A stretch of DNA of 64,000 nucleotides from Candidatus Defluviibacillus avedoerensis (GCA_016703665.1 JADJBS010000012.1:81352-145351), one strand, 5' to 3'; numbered from the stretch's first letter, positions 1-8,668 are shown. The notes: generated from the sequence alone by a model not told the origin. Numbers and translations are program-made.

Positions 1-390
1 GTGTTTGGTCGAGTGTTTGCGTTTATCCAGAGCTTTGCACCCACCAGCATCACGGCCGCGCCTGATATCGAGGAATACCTGGGTTTTGTGATGACGATGT
101 TTTTGGCCTTTGGCATCGCTTTTGAGGTGCCCATCGCTGTGGTGGTTCTGGCGCGCCTCAATATTGTCAGCGTGGAAAAGCTCCGCGCTTTCCGAGGCTA
201 TTTTGTGGTTCTGGCGTTTGTGATCGCAGCCATTGTGACGCCGCCTGACGTCGTGTCGCAATTGGCGCTGGCCATTCCGATGTGCCTTTTGTATGAGGTG
301 GGTATCTGGGCGGCACAGATTTTCATCAAACATACTCAGGCACCAGAAGACCAAGATCCCAAGTCGGGCAGCGACGGTGCCAAAACTTGA
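1..390 (+). CDS. tatC: Sec-independent protein translocase TatC, C-terminal part
   Basis: Partial gene: the coding frame is already open at base 1, so the real start lies upstream of the window. The 129 visible residues carry the last transmembrane helices of TatC, a multi-spanning inner-membrane protein that binds twin-arginine signal peptides and works with TatA/TatB to export folded proteins. Visible family features are the acidic region around IEEYLGFV, the helix that follows it, and a Pro-rich turn (TPPD) before the last helix. The tail after the last helix is short, hydrophilic and acidic. The family match is by recognition of this C-terminal pattern. The first GTG is only the window edge, not a start. 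Confidence 0.9.
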   Translation: MFGRVFAFIQSFAPTSITAAPDIEEYLGFVMTMFLAFGIAFEVPIAVVVLARLNIVSVEKLRAFRGYFVVLAFVIAAIVTPPDVVSQLALAIPMCLLYEVGIWAAQIFIKHTQAPEDQDPKSGSDGAKT

Positions 391-394
391 CGGG

Positions 395-1561
395 CTATCG
401 TTGTTGATTCTGTGGCCTTGTCTTGGGGCGCAGGCCCGGTGAAACATCCAGCTCTAACCTTTTGTCCTTGCGGATCAACTCAAATCTGGCTGGATTGCCT
501 GGTTTGAGTGAAGCCACGTTTGAGAGCAACTCCGACACATTTCTGACGGGTTTGCCCATCACACCTACGATGACGTCACCCGGTTGAATGCCTGCCTGCG
601 CTGCCGGACCCTTTTGTAGCACGCCCGTGATGACTACCCCTTCAGTCGGCACACCTTCTTTACCTGGCTTAATGCCAAAGGTCTCCGCCAGTTCTGGTGA
701 CAGTTCCTGTGGCTCTACCCCGATCCAGCCCCGGGTGACTTGCCCGTCTTTGACAATGCCCTCCATGACCATCCGGGCTGTGGAGACGGGAATGGCAAAA
801 CCGATGCCCATGCTGCCGCCGCTGCGCGAGTAAATCGCCGTGTTGATGCCCAGTAGATTGCCGTTTACGTCGACCAAAGCCCCACCCGAGTTGCCTGGGT
901 TGATGGCTGCGTCGGTTTGGATGAAGTTTTCAAATGTGTTGATGCCCAGTTGATTGCGTCCCATGGCGCTCACGATGCCACTGGTCACCGTCTGGCCCAC
1001 ACCAAAGGGATTGCCAATGGCCAGCACCTGGTCGCCCACCTGCAGTGCATCTGAGCTACCCAGCACGATGACGGGCAGTTTGTCCAGGTTGATCTTCAGG
1101 ATGGCCAAGTCGGTATCAGGGTCGGTACCGATCACCTTGGCCTGTGCGCGGCGGCTGTCATTGAGCACGACTTCTATCTCGTCCGCACCTTCGACAACAT
1201 GGTTGTTGGTCAGGATGTAGCCGTCTGGGCTGACGATCACACCACTGCCAAGGCCTGTCTGGGCCTGCTCTTGCTGGTCTCCGAAAAAAAACCGGAACCA
1301 CGGGTCACTGCTACGTGGATTGCTCACAGCAGTCTTGCTGGTATTGATGCTGAGTACCGCTGGAGAGGCCTTTTTTGCTGCACCACTAAGGCTGCCTGCT
1401 TGCTGTGTACCGGCAGGAGAGGCTGGCGCTTCGATGACGGCGACGGCCCCTACCGCGCCCACCCGGCGGCCAAGCCATTCAGGCTTGAGCGTCGCGGTCA
1501 CGAAATAGGCTGCCACCAACACGGTGACGGTTTGGGAAAAAAGGAGCCAGAGTCGGTTCAT
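395..1561 (-). CDS. DegQ/DegS-type periplasmic serine protease with one PDZ domain
   Basis: Trypsin-like HtrA family protease, 388 aa. Residues about 5-25 form one hydrophobic N-terminal segment (anchor or uncleaved signal), so the enzyme should face the periplasm, where the family degrades or senses misfolded envelope proteins. The catalytic triad is visible: His121 in TNNHVV, Asp151 in DPDTDLAI, Ser225 in GNSGGAL. A single PDZ domain follows (about 270-375, with GVVITGVL and PGDVI). One PDZ plus an N-terminal anchor resembles DegS more than DegP or DegQ, but in Burkholderiales such proteins beside tatC are usually annotated simply as Do/trypsin-like. It converges on tatC, with only a few bases between the stops. 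Confidence 0.88.
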   Translation of the reverse strand: MNRLWLLFSQTVTVLVAAYFVTATLKPEWLGRRVGAVGAVAVIEAPASPAGTQQAGSLSGAAKKASPAVLSINTSKTAVSNPRSSDPWFRFFFGDQQEQAQTGLGSGVIVSPDGYILTNNHVVEGADEIEVVLNDSRRAQAKVIGTDPDTDLAILKINLDKLPVIVLGSSDALQVGDQVLAIGNPFGVGQTVTSGIVSAMGRNQLGINTFENFIQTDAAINPGNSGGALVDVNGNLLGINTAIYSRSGGSMGIGFAIPVSTARMVMEGIVKDGQVTRGWIGVEPQELSPELAETFGIKPGKEGVPTEGVVITGVLQKGPAAQAGIQPGDVIVGVMGKPVRNVSELLSNVASLKPGNPARFELIRKDKRLELDVSPGLRPKTRPQNQQR

Positions 1562-1652
1562 ATTTACAACACGGGGTTGAAATGATGTGTGATGTACACA
1601 TCAGGGCAATGGAGCAGAATTGTAGGGCTGGCCTTGGCGCTATCCTAGTGCG

Positions 1653-1997
1653 ATGTCGAGTCGAATCATTCATATTGAGCCAGCTGCGCCACCCAAACCC
1701 CCGGTGGGTCAGGCTTGCAATGGTTGTGGTGTGTGTTGCCTGTCTGATCCGTGCCCACTGGGCGTCTTGCTCAGCCGAAGTCGCAAAGGCGCATGCCGGG
1801 CTGTCCTGTGGGCGTCTGGAGAAGGAATCTACCGCTGCGGTGCCATGGTGGCTCCTGACCGGGTCTTGGCAATGGCTTTGCCGAGCTGGGCCAAGGGCTT
1901 GGCGGGACTTGTTGCCCGGCTTTTGCCAAGGCTCGCCCATCGCTGGATTGCAGCAGGCATCGGATGCGACTGTAGTTTGGAGACAATCAAAGCATGA
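1653..1997 (+). CDS. Small cysteine-rich protein, possible metal-cluster binder
   Basis: 114 aa with nine cysteines. C22, C25, C28 and C29 form a CxxCxxCC cluster, followed by C34, C48, C62, C105 and C107. The N-terminal cluster resembles the YkgJ-type (CxxCxxCC) proteins thought to bind zinc or an iron-sulphur cluster, but the protein is short and I cannot assign a function. There is no signal peptide. A weakly hydrophobic segment lies at about 70-100. The stop overlaps the start of the next gene (Nif3-like) by 4 bases, which suggests translational coupling. Coding potential is supported by the tight overlap and the structured cysteine pattern; the longer frames on both strands here lack recognisable features. 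Confidence 0.7.
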   Translation: MSSRIIHIEPAAPPKPPVGQACNGCGVCCLSDPCPLGVLLSRSRKGACRAVLWASGEGIYRCGAMVAPDRVLAMALPSWAKGLAGLVARLLPRLAHRWIAAGIGCDCSLETIKA

Positions 1998-2752
1998 CCG
2001 ACCGAATTGAACTTACTGCAGCGCTGGATGCGTTGCTTCAACCAGAGCGATTCAAAGACTACTGCCCCAATGGCTTGCAGGTCGAAGGCCGTCTGCCGGT
2101 GCGAAAACTCGTGTCGGGGGTGACTGCAAGTCTTGCCTTGATCGAGGCGGCCATCAACGCAAAGGCAGATGCCATCCTCGTGCACCATGGTTTGTTCTGG
2201 CGTGGGCATGATGGGCGGGTGACGGGGTGGATGAAGCAACGGTTACAGGCACTGCTGGCGGCAGACATTAACCTGTACGCCTACCACTTGCCCATGGATG
2301 CGCACCCGACGCTGGGTAATAACGCGCAACTGGCCAAACAATTGGGGTGGGAGCCGACAGAGGGCTCAGCCGGTGTTTTTGGCGAGCAAGATTTGGGTCG
2401 GCTGGCTGCTGTTAACTACACTGACGCCAGTGAGTTGGCTCAGCACTTGAAGTTAACATTAAAAACCCATGTCACGGCAATACAGGCGTCATCTATAGCT
2501 ATAAAAAAAATAGCGTGGTGTACGGGTGGTGCCCAAAGTTATTTTGAGGCGGCGATTGCTGCGGGTGCCGATGCCTTTGTGACCGGTGAGATCTCTGAGG
2601 CGCAAACCCACTACGCTCGTGAAATGGGTGTGGCTTATCTGGCCTGTGGGCACCACGCCACCGAGAGCTTTGGGGCACCTGCCGTCGGGGAGTACATTGC
2701 ACAGGTGTTAGGCGTGGTGCATGAGTTCATCCATATTGATAACCCCGCTTAA
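1994..2752 (+). CDS. Nif3-like dinuclear metal centre protein (GTP cyclohydrolase I type 2 family, YbgI)
   Basis: 252 aa, the usual length for YbgI/Nif3. Metal-binding features are His64-His65 in LVHHGLFW, an Asp in YHLPMDAHP (about 102), and a C-terminal CGHHATE motif (about 218). Family members form toroidal hexamers with two metal ions per subunit. The biochemical role is uncertain (phosphoesterase, or Fe-S/NIF-linked functions have been proposed), and the GTP cyclohydrolase label is historical. An AT-rich micro-palindrome (2498-2514) sits in frame within the gene and encodes Ile-Ala-Ile-Lys-Lys-Ile-Ala; it looks like a small insertion. The gene is coupled to the upstream cysteine-rich gene. 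Confidence 0.85.
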   Translation: MTDRIELTAALDALLQPERFKDYCPNGLQVEGRLPVRKLVSGVTASLALIEAAINAKADAILVHHGLFWRGHDGRVTGWMKQRLQALLAADINLYAYHLPMDAHPTLGNNAQLAKQLGWEPTEGSAGVFGEQDLGRLAAVNYTDASELAQHLKLTLKTHVTAIQASSIAIKKIAWCTGGAQSYFEAAIAAGADAFVTGEISEAQTHYAREMGVAYLACGHHATESFGAPAVGEYIAQVLGVVHEFIHIDNPA

Positions 2753-2762
2753 GGCGTTCGCA

Positions 2763-3815
2763 ATGGAAAAGCAACAAGCACCTCTGGCGATCACGCTGGG
2801 CGATCCGGCGGGAATTGGCCCGGAAATCATCGTTAAGGCGTTTCGGGATGCCCCTGAATTGACATCGACTTGTTTTGTTGCAGGTGATGTGCCCAGTCTG
2901 CGGCGGGCAATGCGGCAAGTTTGCGCGGGTGAGGTGGATTTTCCGATCGTTGAATTGGCGACATTGGCTGACCTGGGGCGCATTCCCCCTCGTTGTCTTC
3001 CCGTATTGCAGGTGGCAAAGCCTCAGCCCTTGGTTTCAAAAGGGCAGGTCAGCGCTGCTGGAGGACGGATGGCTGCTGATTGTGTTCGATGGGCTGCCCA
3101 AGCAGCGCTGCGAGGCGAAGTCTCAGGCTTGGTGACAGCACCACTGCACAAAGAGGCACTGGCTGCTGCGGGTGAGCGTTTTCCGGGTCATACAGAGTTG
3201 TTGCAAGCAGAGGCAGCGGCATTCAAAGGTGTTCCCGTCACTGAGATGCCTGTGCGCATGATGCTCGCGAACGACGAGTTACGCACGGTGCTGGTCAGCA
3301 TTCATGTTTCGCTCCGCGAGGCGATAGAGGCGGTCACTTATGTCAATGTACTGGAAACCTTGCGAATCACTCACCGGACGCTGAATCATTTGTTAGGGCG
3401 AAAGCCCCGAATCGCCGTGGCTGGATTGAATCCACATGCCGGGGAAGCCGGCTTGTTTGGCACAGAGGAATTGGAAACCATCGCGCCGGCTATACAGGCA
3501 TCGAATCAAGAGGGAATCCTCGCCAGTGGCCCGTATCCGCCGGACACTGTGTTCATGCGTGCGCGTGCCAAGGCGGACGTTTGGGCCGAATTTGACGTGG
3601 TGGTCGCGATGTACCACGACCAGGGGCTGATACCTGTCAAGTATCTGGGTATCGAAAAGGGCGTCAATATCACGCTCGGCCTGCCTATACTGCGAACCAG
3701 TCCAGATCACGGCACAGCGTTTGACATCGCGGGGACCGGAAATGCAGATGCCACCAGCTTGATGGCGGCGATCCGCATGGCCCGCCAGTTGCTTGGAAAC
3801 TCGCAGGGCTGCTGA
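2763..3815 (+). CDS. pdxA: 4-hydroxythreonine-4-phosphate dehydrogenase (pyridoxal phosphate synthesis)
   Basis: 350 aa, cytosolic. PdxA oxidises 4-phosphohydroxy-L-threonine with NAD; the product goes to PdxJ to make pyridoxine 5'-phosphate. Visible motifs are GDPAGIGPE near the N-terminus (about 12-20), the metal-binding histidine contexts FPGHTELL, MYHDQGL and SPDHGTAFDIAG, and GLNPHAGE. The ATG at 2763 is chosen because the protein then begins five residues before the conserved LAITLGDPAG segment; the frame is open upstream to 2721, but that would overlap nif3. The spacing of 10 bases after nif3 suggests the same operon. Confidence 0.95.
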   Translation: MEKQQAPLAITLGDPAGIGPEIIVKAFRDAPELTSTCFVAGDVPSLRRAMRQVCAGEVDFPIVELATLADLGRIPPRCLPVLQVAKPQPLVSKGQVSAAGGRMAADCVRWAAQAALRGEVSGLVTAPLHKEALAAAGERFPGHTELLQAEAAAFKGVPVTEMPVRMMLANDELRTVLVSIHVSLREAIEAVTYVNVLETLRITHRTLNHLLGRKPRIAVAGLNPHAGEAGLFGTEELETIAPAIQASNQEGILASGPYPPDTVFMRARAKADVWAEFDVVVAMYHDQGLIPVKYLGIEKGVNITLGLPILRTSPDHGTAFDIAGTGNADATSLMAAIRMARQLLGNSQGC

Positions 3816-3816
3816 A

Positions 3817-4250
3817 TTACTTGCGCAGACTGTCGCGGATTTCTCGCAGCAAAATCACGTCTTCTGGCGTGACCGGTGCTTCTGCTGGTGCAGCGACGGG
3901 TGCTTCGTCCTTCTTAAGGCGGTTAACCTGTTTGATCATCATGAAAATAATGAAGGCCAGAATCAGGAAATTAATGGCGATGGTGATGAAGCTGCCATAG
4001 GCAAAAACGGGCACACCAGCCTTTTTCATTGCTTCAAGCGTTGTCGCAGTGCCCGCAGGAACGCTACCCATGGTGATGAATAGATTGGAGAAATCGAGTT
4101 TTCCGAAAACCGCACCAACCACCGGCATGATGATGTCCCCGACCAGCGAGTCCACAATCTTGCCAAATGCTCCCCGATAATGACGCCGACTGCGAGGTCG
4201 ATCACGTTGCCTTTGACGGCGAACTCTTTGAATTCTTGCATCATGCCCAT
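3817..4250 (-). pseudogene. mscL: Large-conductance mechanosensitive channel MscL, frameshifted
   Basis: The N-terminal 27 residues (MGMMQEFKEFAVKGNVIDLA...) read from 4250 in one frame. The rest (AFGKIVDSLVGDIIMPVVG onwards, both transmembrane helices and the cytoplasmic helix ending in LREIRDSLRK) read in another. The break is at the C run 4172-4175: one more base there restores the usual GVIIGxAFGKIVDSLV and gives a normal protein of about 144 aa. MscL opens under membrane tension to release solutes during hypo-osmotic shock. Because both halves are perfectly conserved, a sequencing indel is more likely than a true pseudogene. It converges on pdxA and is divergent from petA. Confidence 0.85.
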
Positions 4251-4418
4251 GTTTGGATTCCTGTTGAGTTAAACGAAGGCGCGAGTATTGCCGACAAACT
4301 ACCCAAATAACATGTCTGCATCCACACGCGGTCGCAAATGTATGACAAATGTGGGACAAACGGTCAGCTACAATCTGAGGTTAACCCCAATATCGACAGC
4401 GTACCCTTGAGGATTCCC

Positions 4419-5018
4419 ATGAGTGACACCCAAGTCGACACCAGCAAACGGACGTGGATTATCGCGACCGGGTGCGCAGGTGCCGTGGGCGGCGCGGCGG
4501 TTGCCGTACCGTTCGTCAGCACCTTTCAGCCTTCAGAACGAGCAAAAGCCGCCGGCGCGGCTGTAGAAGTGGACATTTCGGCGCTAAAGGCTGGCGAAAT
4601 GACGACAGTTGAATGGCGCGGCAAGCCTGTTTGGATTGTCAAGCGTACGCCCGAGCAATTGGCCGCCTTGTCCAAGAACGACTCACAATTGGCTGACCCC
4701 AAATCAGAGCGCAAGCCCAGCGAGTTAACCCCGCCGTATGCCCGCAATGAAGCGCGCTCCATCAAGCCCGAAGTGCTGGTAGCCGTTGGAATTTGTTCGC
4801 ACCTGGGGTGTTCACCTTCAGAAAAATTCAAGATGGGTGCCCAGCCCTCGCTGCCAGATGACTGGGCTGGTGGTTTCTTGTGCCCTTGCCATGGATCAAC
4901 CTTTGACATGGCTGGCCGCGTGTTCAAGAACAAGCCTGCCCCCGACAACCTGGAAGTGCCACCGCACTACTACATGTCAGATACCCGCCTGCTCATTGGC
5001 GAAGACAAAAAAGCATAA
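4419..5018 (+). CDS. petA: Ubiquinol-cytochrome c reductase, Rieske iron-sulphur subunit
   Basis: 199 aa. The N-terminus has a single membrane anchor with the Gly/Ala-rich segment typical of Rieske proteins (about 13-37) preceded by KRTW, and is probably exported by Tat. The [2Fe-2S] ligands are in CSHLGC (about 126-131) and CPCHGS (about 154-159). It carries electrons from ubiquinol to cytochrome c1 in complex III. The start at 4419 is chosen because MSDTQVD precedes the anchor; the frame is open upstream to 4338, but that part is non-conserved. It is the first gene of the petABC operon. Confidence 0.95.
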   Translation: MSDTQVDTSKRTWIIATGCAGAVGGAAVAVPFVSTFQPSERAKAAGAAVEVDISALKAGEMTTVEWRGKPVWIVKRTPEQLAALSKNDSQLADPKSERKPSELTPPYARNEARSIKPEVLVAVGICSHLGCSPSEKFKMGAQPSLPDDWAGGFLCPCHGSTFDMAGRVFKNKPAPDNLEVPPHYYMSDTRLLIGEDKKA

Positions 5019-5029
5019 GGGGCGGCATC

Positions 5030-6443
5030 ATGGCAGCAGAAATGAAAGAAATCTCCCCCAACGCACCGGCGTTGGCCAAGCTCTTGAATTGGGTGGACAA
5101 CCGCTTCCCAGCTTCCAAGTTGTGGAATGAGCATGTTGGAGAATATTACGCACCCAAGAACTTCAATTTCTGGTACATCTTTGGCTCTTTGAGCCTGTTG
5201 GTGCTGGTAATCCAGATTGTGACTGGTATTTTTCTGGTCATGCACTACAAACCTGATGCGGCTTTGGCATTTGGCTCTGTGGAGTACATCATGCGTGATG
5301 TGCCCTGGGGTTGGCTGATTCGCTACATGCACTCCACAGGGGCCTCAGCCTTCTTCGTTGTGGTGTATCTGCACATGTTCCGTGGTCTTCTGTACGGTAG
5401 TTACCGTAAACCCCGCGAACTGGTATGGGTCTTTGGTTGTGCGATTTTCTTGGCGCTGATGGCTGAAGCTTTCATGGGGTATTTGCTGCCTTGGGGGCAG
5501 ATGTCCTACTGGGGTGCGCAAGTGATTGTGAATTTGTTTGCTGCCATTCCCTTTGTTGGCCCCGATCTTGCCTTGCTGATTCGTGGCGACTATGTGGTGG
5601 GGGACGCAACCCTCAACCGCTTCTTCAGCTTCCACGTGATTGCGGTGCCTCTGGTGCTGCTCGGTTTGGTGGTTGCGCACATCATTGCGCTGCACGAAGT
5701 TGGCTCCAACAATCCTGATGGCGTTGAAATCAAGGCGCCAAGTGCACCAAAGGATGCCAACGGCCATCCTTTGGATGGTATTCCGTTCCATCCGTACTAC
5801 ACCGTGCACGATATTTTTGGGGTGAGCGTGTTCCTGATCGTCTTTTCGGCTGTGATATTTTTCGCGCCTGAATTTGGTGGCTACTTTCTCGAGTACAACA
5901 ACTTCATTCCAGCTGATCCACTGAAAACTCCCTGCGCACATTGCGCCAGTCTGGTATTTCACACCTTTTTATTCCATGCTGCGTGCAATTACCAGCGAGA
6001 TGATGTACGCATTGATCGCCTGTGTGTTGGCGGGTGCTGCGTTTGGGGTGTTCAAGGCCAAGTTGCCGGTGATCGTCAAGCCCATCATTGCGGGTGCTGC
6101 TTTGGTCGTTGTTGCCTTGATGCTTGCTATTGATGCCAAGTTCTGGGGTGTGGTGGTGATGGGGGGGGCAGTCATCATCCTGTTCTTCTTGCCTTGGCTC
6201 GACTACAGCCCTGTGAAATCGATTCGTTACCGCCCTGACTGGCACAAATACCTATACGCAGTGTTTGTGGTCAATTTCGTTATCTTGGCCTATTTGGGTG
6301 TACAGCCTCCGTCTGACCTTGGGGGGCGTGTCTCTCAGGTAGGCACACTGTTCTACTTTGGTTTCTTCCTTCTGATGCCCTGGTGGAGCCAGCTTGGTAA
6401 ATCCAAGCCCGTGCCGGACCGTGTCACCTTTGCAGCCCATTGA
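5030..6443 (+). pseudogene. petB: Cytochrome b of the bc1 complex, single-base frameshift
   Basis: Cytochrome b carries the two b haems and the quinone sites of complex III. Haem-ligand histidines are visible in RYMHSTGA, VYLHMFRG, FSFHVIAV and VAHIIALHE, with the LLPWGQMSYWGA segment between them. The reading frame is broken at the C run 5930-5932: removing one C joins PLKTP to AHIAPVWYFTPFYSMLRA, and the rest (three further hydrophobic helices) continues to 6443. The repaired protein would be 470 aa, normal for betaproteobacteria, where the C-terminal helices are fused in one chain. petA and petC on both sides are intact, so a sequencing error is much the likelier cause. Confidence 0.9.
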
Positions 6444-6459
6444 GCGAGGGAGCAGCAGA

Positions 6460-7242
6460 ATGAAAAAAATGACTTTTGCCAAATTTGTGATGGGCTGCAC
6501 TGTAGCCTTCGGTTTGTCCTTCGGGTCTGTAGTGCCTGCCAATGCCTCCGGAAACACATTTCCTCTGGACAAGGCGCCAATCAACACCCATGACAATGCT
6601 TCGTTACAAAACGGCGCTAAGCTATTCGTCAACTATTGCTTGAACTGCCACTCGGCTGCATTCATGCGCTTCAATCGCCTTCGAGATATTGGCCTGACTG
6701 AAAAGCAGATCAAGGAAAATCTCTTGTTCACGACCGAAAAAGTCGGTGAAACCATGAAGGCGGCCATTGATCCCAAGCAGGCCAAAGAGTGGTTTGGTGC
6801 CAACCCACCCGATTTGACAGTGATTGCACGGTCGCGTGCGGGTTTGGGCGGTACAGGGGCTGATTACCTCTACACCTACATGCGAACTTTCTACCGCGAC
6901 GAAACCAAGGCTACGGGCTGGAACAACTTGGTTTTCCCAAGCGTTGGCATGCCGCACGTGTTGTGGGAACTGCAAGGTGACCGTCGCCCACTGTTCTCGG
7001 AAGTCAAGGAGCACGGGCATGCAACTCAAGTGTTCAAGGGCTGGGAACAAATCGCCCCTGGGCATTTGACACCTGGCCAATATGACCAAGCAGTAGGTGA
7101 TTTGGTGAATTACCTGCAATGGATGGGTGAGCCGGCGCAGAACACGCGTGTCAGCCTGGGCATTTGGGTGTTGGCATTTTTGCTTGTACTGACGTTCTTC
7201 GCATGGCGCCTGAATGCCTCGTTCTGGAAAGACGTCAAGTAA
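6460..7242 (+). CDS. petC: Cytochrome c1 of the bc1 complex
   Basis: 260 aa. A signal peptide (MKKMTFAKFVMG... ending near NANAS-like PANAS, about residue 27) exports it to the periplasm. The haem c attachment motif CLNCH lies at about 61-65. The axial-ligand methionine is probably in the VGMPHVLW region. One C-terminal transmembrane helix (about 232-252) anchors it to the inner membrane. It accepts electrons from the Rieske protein and passes them to soluble cytochrome c. The start at 6460 is chosen because it opens the signal peptide, 16 bases after the petB stop. Confidence 0.95.
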   Translation: MKKMTFAKFVMGCTVAFGLSFGSVVPANASGNTFPLDKAPINTHDNASLQNGAKLFVNYCLNCHSAAFMRFNRLRDIGLTEKQIKENLLFTTEKVGETMKAAIDPKQAKEWFGANPPDLTVIARSRAGLGGTGADYLYTYMRTFYRDETKATGWNNLVFPSVGMPHVLWELQGDRRPLFSEVKEHGHATQVFKGWEQIAPGHLTPGQYDQAVGDLVNYLQWMGEPAQNTRVSLGIWVLAFLLVLTFFAWRLNASFWKDVK

Positions 7243-7285
7243 CTGTTTAGTTTTTGTGCTCACGGTCTGAAACGTGAGCCCAGCA

Positions 7286-7325
7286 GAGTGGGGTACCCAA
7301 GGTATCCCGCTCTTTTTGATTTTTA
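7286..7325 (+). terminator. Rho-independent terminator after petABC
   Basis: An imperfect 12-bp stem (GAGTGGGGTACC with GGTATCCCGCTC) with a CAA loop is followed at once by TTTTTGATTTTT. It lies 43 bases after the petC stop and just before sspA. A smaller hairpin (GCTCACG...CGTGAGC, 7258-7279) precedes it. Confidence 0.75.
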
Positions 7326-7338
7326 GGAGCCCCCCACC

Positions 7339-7950
7339 ATGATGGTGCTGTATTCAGGAACAACCTGCCCTTTTTCCCACCGTTGCCGTTTTGTGCTGTT
7401 CGAGAAGGGCATGGATTTTGAGATCCGTGATGTCGATCTCTATAACAAGCCAGAAGACATCAATGTCATGAATCCCTATGGTCAGGTGCCCATCCTGGTT
7501 GAACGTGACCTGATCTTGTATGAATCCAACATCATCAATGAATACATTGATGAGCGTTTTCCGCATCCGCAATTGATGCCCGGCGACCCGGTGGACCGTG
7601 CGCGGGTGCGTTTGTTCCTGCTGAACTTTGAAAAGGAACTGTTTGTTCATGTGTTGACGCTGGAGTCTCGCGCAGCCAAGTCCAATGACAAGGCGTTAGA
7701 GAAAGCTCGTTCGCACATCCGTGATCGTTTGACGCAGCTGGCCCCTGTTTTTCTTAAAAATAAATACATGCTGGGTGACAATTTTTCGATGCTCGACGTG
7801 GCCATTGCGCCGCTGCTCTGGCGTTTGGATTTTTATGGCATTGAACTCAGCAAAAACGCCGCACCATTGCTCAAGTACGCTGAGCGCATTTTTTCGCGCC
7901 CTGCTTACATAGAGGCTTTGACACCGTCCGAAAAGGTCATGCGCAAGTAA
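7339..7950 (+). CDS. sspA: Stringent starvation protein A, glutathione S-transferase fold
   Basis: 203 aa. The N-terminal thioredoxin-like domain begins with VLYSGTTCPFSHRCRFVL and contains the cis-Pro segment GQVPILVERD and the ESNIINEYID motif typical of SspA. The C-terminal half is all-helical. SspA binds RNA polymerase and modulates transcription in stationary phase and starvation; it usually has no GST activity. It follows petABC and precedes sspB, the common beta/gammaproteobacterial order. Either of the two adjacent ATG codons (7339, 7342) could be the start; a GGAG sequence lies about ten bases upstream. Confidence 0.93.
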   Translation: MMVLYSGTTCPFSHRCRFVLFEKGMDFEIRDVDLYNKPEDINVMNPYGQVPILVERDLILYESNIINEYIDERFPHPQLMPGDPVDRARVRLFLLNFEKELFVHVLTLESRAAKSNDKALEKARSHIRDRLTQLAPVFLKNKYMLGDNFSMLDVAIAPLLWRLDFYGIELSKNAAPLLKYAERIFSRPAYIEALTPSEKVMRK

Positions 7951-7969
7951 CGCAACAGGACCGTCAGAC

Positions 7970-8518
7970 ATGTTGAATGCGCTGGATAGTTCTTCGACCC
8001 GCCCGTACTTGATAAGGGCCTTGTACGAATGGTGCACTGACAATGGCTTCACGCCGTATGTGGCTGTGTCAGTTGACGATGGCGTTCGTGTGCCCAAGGA
8101 ATTTGTCAAGAATGGGGAAATTGTTCTCAATGTGAGTTTCGATGCCACGAGTGACTTGCGCTTGGGCAATGACTTCATTGAATTCAAAGCTAGATTCGGT
8201 GGAGTGGCTCGAGAAATCCTGGTCCCTGTTGATCGGGTGATGGCTATTTACGCGCGGGAGAATGGGCAGGGAATGGCCTTCCCTCTGATGGCTGCTGCAT
8301 CTGATAAAGATGCTAGTCAACCTCTCGTTGCGATCAAATCAGAGGCAGAAAAACCTTCCAGGCAACGTCCCAATTTGACAGTCGCACATTCTTCGGCGAA
8401 GGACAACAGCGATGCTCGCCAGTTGTTGCCAACACCGGTATATCCCGCAGAAGAACCCTCTCCCGAAGATCCAGTTCCACCAAATGGCGGTCGACCATCA
8501 CTCAAGCGAGTCAAATAA
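7970..8518 (+). CDS. sspB: ClpXP protease specificity-enhancing factor SspB
   Basis: 182 aa. The N-terminal domain (about 1-115) has the family pattern STRPYLIRALYEWC, TPYVAV, FDATSDLRLGND and IEFKARFGGVAREILVPVDRVMAIYARENGQGM. This domain binds the SsrA tag of stalled-ribosome products. A long, flexible Pro/Ser/Asp-rich linker follows and ends in a short basic tail (PSLKRVK) that would dock on the ClpX zinc-binding domain. The linker is as disordered as in homologues. The gene lies 19 bases after sspA, probably in the same transcript. Confidence 0.93.
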   Translation: MLNALDSSSTRPYLIRALYEWCTDNGFTPYVAVSVDDGVRVPKEFVKNGEIVLNVSFDATSDLRLGNDFIEFKARFGGVAREILVPVDRVMAIYARENGQGMAFPLMAAASDKDASQPLVAIKSEAEKPSRQRPNLTVAHSSAKDNSDARQLLPTPVYPAEEPSPEDPVPPNGGRPSLKRVK

Positions 8519-8548
8519 AAAGGATTTAGGCGGTTAGAATACTGCCAC

Positions 8549-8624
8549 GCCGATTTAGCTCAGTTGGTAGAGCACCCGCCTTGTAAGCGGTAGGTCATCA
8601 GTTCGAATCCGATAATCGGCACCA
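8549..8624 (+). tRNA. tRNA-Thr (anticodon TGT)
   Basis: 76 nt including an encoded CCA. Acceptor stem GCCGATT pairs with AATCGGC. D arm GCTC...GAGC. The anticodon loop reads CTTGTAA with anticodon TGT. T arm has the TTCGAAT loop. All stems close. Confidence 0.95.
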
Positions 8625-8668
8625 TTTGATTGTTTTAAGCTGTATCAACCAGCCTCAAAACCCCTTCA

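Noticed and set aside
1479..1940. 153-aa minus-strand frame opposite the cysteine-rich gene
   Set aside because: No family pattern; it overlaps the protease and the plus-strand gene.
2721..2762. Longer start for pdxA
   Set aside because: It would overlap nif3, and the family N-terminus begins at MEKQQAPLAITLGDPAG.
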